DNA from: Synechococcus sp. 1G10
GTDB lineage: Bacteria; Cyanobacteriota; Cyanobacteriia; PCC-6307; Cyanobiaceae
DNA length: 43,547 bases
Direction: 5' to 3'
NCBI RefSeq assembly: GCF_002252625.1
Contig: NZ_NQKW01000022.1
Location: 1-43,547, forward strand
The translations under genes were made by a program, and so were the position numbers. The notes beneath the pieces were generated by a model that was not told the DNA's origin, searched no databases, and worked only from the letters and a program-made list of their open reading frames with translations. This document shows, one piece after another, positions 42,612 to 43,547 of the stretch (position 1 is its first letter; every line of letters starts with the position of its first letter).

Positions 42612-43414
42612 CTGCCACCTTTACCGCAATTCCACCCGAGGCTCTGAGGCTCACGGAATTGCTTGATGCCGTTGCCGAGCGGCAACGCAAGGATTTCGGC
42701 CACATGGCCTCGGAAGCCAAAGCCGATGGCAGCCTGATCACCGCCTGTGACCGCTGGAGCGATGAAACCCTGGTGCGGGGGCTGGAGCTGCTTTATCCCG
42801 GCGAGGGGGTTCTCAGTGAGGAGGGCCGCAAGCTGGTGCCCTCCACCGACGCCTACTGGGTGGTCGATCCCCTTGATGGCACCACCAACTTCGCCGCCGG
42901 GATTCCCTACTGGGCGATTTCCCTGGCTCGCTTCGAGGGAGGTGTCCCCGTGCTGGCGGTGCTGGATGTGCCTCCCTTGCGCCAGAGAATCATCGCGGTG
43001 CGTGGGCTGGGCGCCTGGCGCAATGGCAAATCCTTGAACCCGCCGGGCGATGAGGCCCAGGCGGCCGGGTGTGCTTCGCTCTGCAGCCGTTCGATCGGGG
43101 TGCTGCAGAAGCTGCCGGATCGGCGCTTCCCCGGCAAGATCCGCCTGCTCGGGGTCGCCAGCCTCAACCTTGTGAGCGTGGCCATGGGCCAGACCGTGAT
43201 GGCGCTGGAGGCCACCCCCAAGATCTGGGATCTGGCTGCAGCCTGGCTGGTGCTGAGTGAATTGCAGTGCCCCATGCGCTGGCTGGTGCGCAGCCCTGAG
43301 CAGCTGAGGCCTGGCGACGACCATGGCCACACTGATTTTCCGGTGCTGGCCGCCAGCAGCCCGGAGGCGCTTGAGCGCTTTATGCCCTGGGCCGAAGCGC
43401 TTCTTCGGGGTTGA
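42608..43414 (+). CDS. Inositol monophosphatase-family protein
   Basis: 268 residues. WVVDPLDGTTNFAAGIPYWAISLA is the catalytic metal-binding motif, LSEEG supplies the Glu, and IWDLAAAWLVLSE the later Asp. The fold removes phosphate from sugar or nucleotide substrates (inositol phosphate, histidinol phosphate or PAP). Which one cannot be said. ATG 42608 overlaps the PucC-family stop by 4 bp, so the two are probably co-transcribed. Confidence 0.9.
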   Translation: MTATFTAIPPEALRLTELLDAVAERQRKDFGHMASEAKADGSLITACDRWSDETLVRGLELLYPGEGVLSEEGRKLVPSTDAYWVVDPLDGTTNFAAGIPYWAISLARFEGGVPVLAVLDVPPLRQRIIAVRGLGAWRNGKSLNPPGDEAQAAGCASLCSRSIGVLQKLPDRRFPGKIRLLGVASLNLVSVAMGQTVMALEATPKIWDLAAAWLVLSELQCPMRWLVRSPEQLRPGDDHGHTDFPVLAASSPEALERFMPWAEALLRG

Positions 43415-43547
43415 GCCCCGAGCACGGCTTGTTCTGTGGTATGTTTTTGAACTGCGCGTGAGCCGGAAGGCGAGCGCTGCAGGGCTTGCAACTGAAGTGG
43501 GGGCGAGAGCCTGCCGTCGGTGTTGTAAGTTTCAAAAGCGGTCGGGA
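43415..43547 (+). other. Unassigned sequence at the window end
   Basis: 133 bp with no convincing gene. A weak CGGGG-TTGAG-CCCCG hairpin spans the end of the phosphatase gene (43406-43420). The stretch after TATGTT (43440-43445) is G-rich and could be the leader of a gene or structured RNA that starts beyond the edge. I see no clear motif in it. Confidence 0.3.

Noticed and set aside
43415-43547. Possible tRNA starting with CGGGA at the right edge
   Set aside because: Only five bases of a possible acceptor stem are visible before the window ends; cannot be supported.

Overview
The window is about 43.5 kb of GC-rich, gene-dense cyanobacterial chromosome. The gene set points to an alpha-cyanobacterium of the Synechococcus/Cyanobium type. 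Evidence includes the end of photosystem II D2 (psbD), psbU, petL, ndhO, crr7, btpA, zeta-carotene desaturase, a PucC-like carrier, DUF751 (Ycf33-like), DUF3120, DUF4346, a TIGR03279-type radical SAM protein, and tandem SLH-OprB porins of the SomA type. No transposase, phage gene, CRISPR array, rRNA or complete tRNA is visible. The genes look like core genome in compact operons.

Layout. 1-600: psbD tail (no psbC after it, so probably the second, monocistronic copy) and a short plus-strand locus bounded by two intrinsic terminators. 603-5,921 (minus): three polytopic GT-C/DUF2079 membrane proteins in one operon, probably for surface glycan. 6,066-9,774 (plus): two tandem SomA porins with unusual 5' and 3' untranslated motifs. 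9,878-13,718: a J-domain protein, ndhO, an epimerase, a small membrane protein, an LpxB-like protein and a TPR protein. 13,776-16,855: an IscA-type Fe-S protein divergent from zds, then an SRPBCC protein and a lipoprotein. 16,852-21,218 (minus): DUF751, rbfA, a family 3 glycosidase, a GT2-TPR protein and hemD. 21,332-27,558: a GST-like protein, a DUF6816-like protein, crr7, aroK, a double-domain pterin synthase, a RibD-like reductase, a secreted protein, a DUF482 acyltransferase and DUF4346. 27,584-35,595: a B12-binding radical SAM protein, petL, an MFS carrier, rimO, btpA, VKOR-thioredoxin and nadB. 35,656-43,414: psbU, DUF3120, uppP, TIGR03279, a TolC-like channel, a PucC-family carrier and an inositol-phosphatase-family protein.

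The most interesting signal is in the porin pair. Both ribosome-binding regions contain GTGTGAGG, the complement of the core of the cyanobacterial sRNA Yfr1 (ACUCCUCACAC), which is known to repress porins. Both porin 3' untranslated regions also carry the Yfr1 core. One is in the apical loop of a perfect 13-bp hairpin; the other is unpaired just before a terminator. Each 3' copy matches its own 5' site at the one base where the two 5' sites differ. This suggests 5'-3' self-pairing, or 3'UTR-derived Yfr1-like RNAs, controlling outer-membrane porins. Other points of note are a pterin synthase whose first domain has lost its catalytic His, several perfect inverted repeats in promoter regions, a divergent gene pair sharing one CATG for both start codons, and many convergent genes that overlap tail to tail without a visible terminator.
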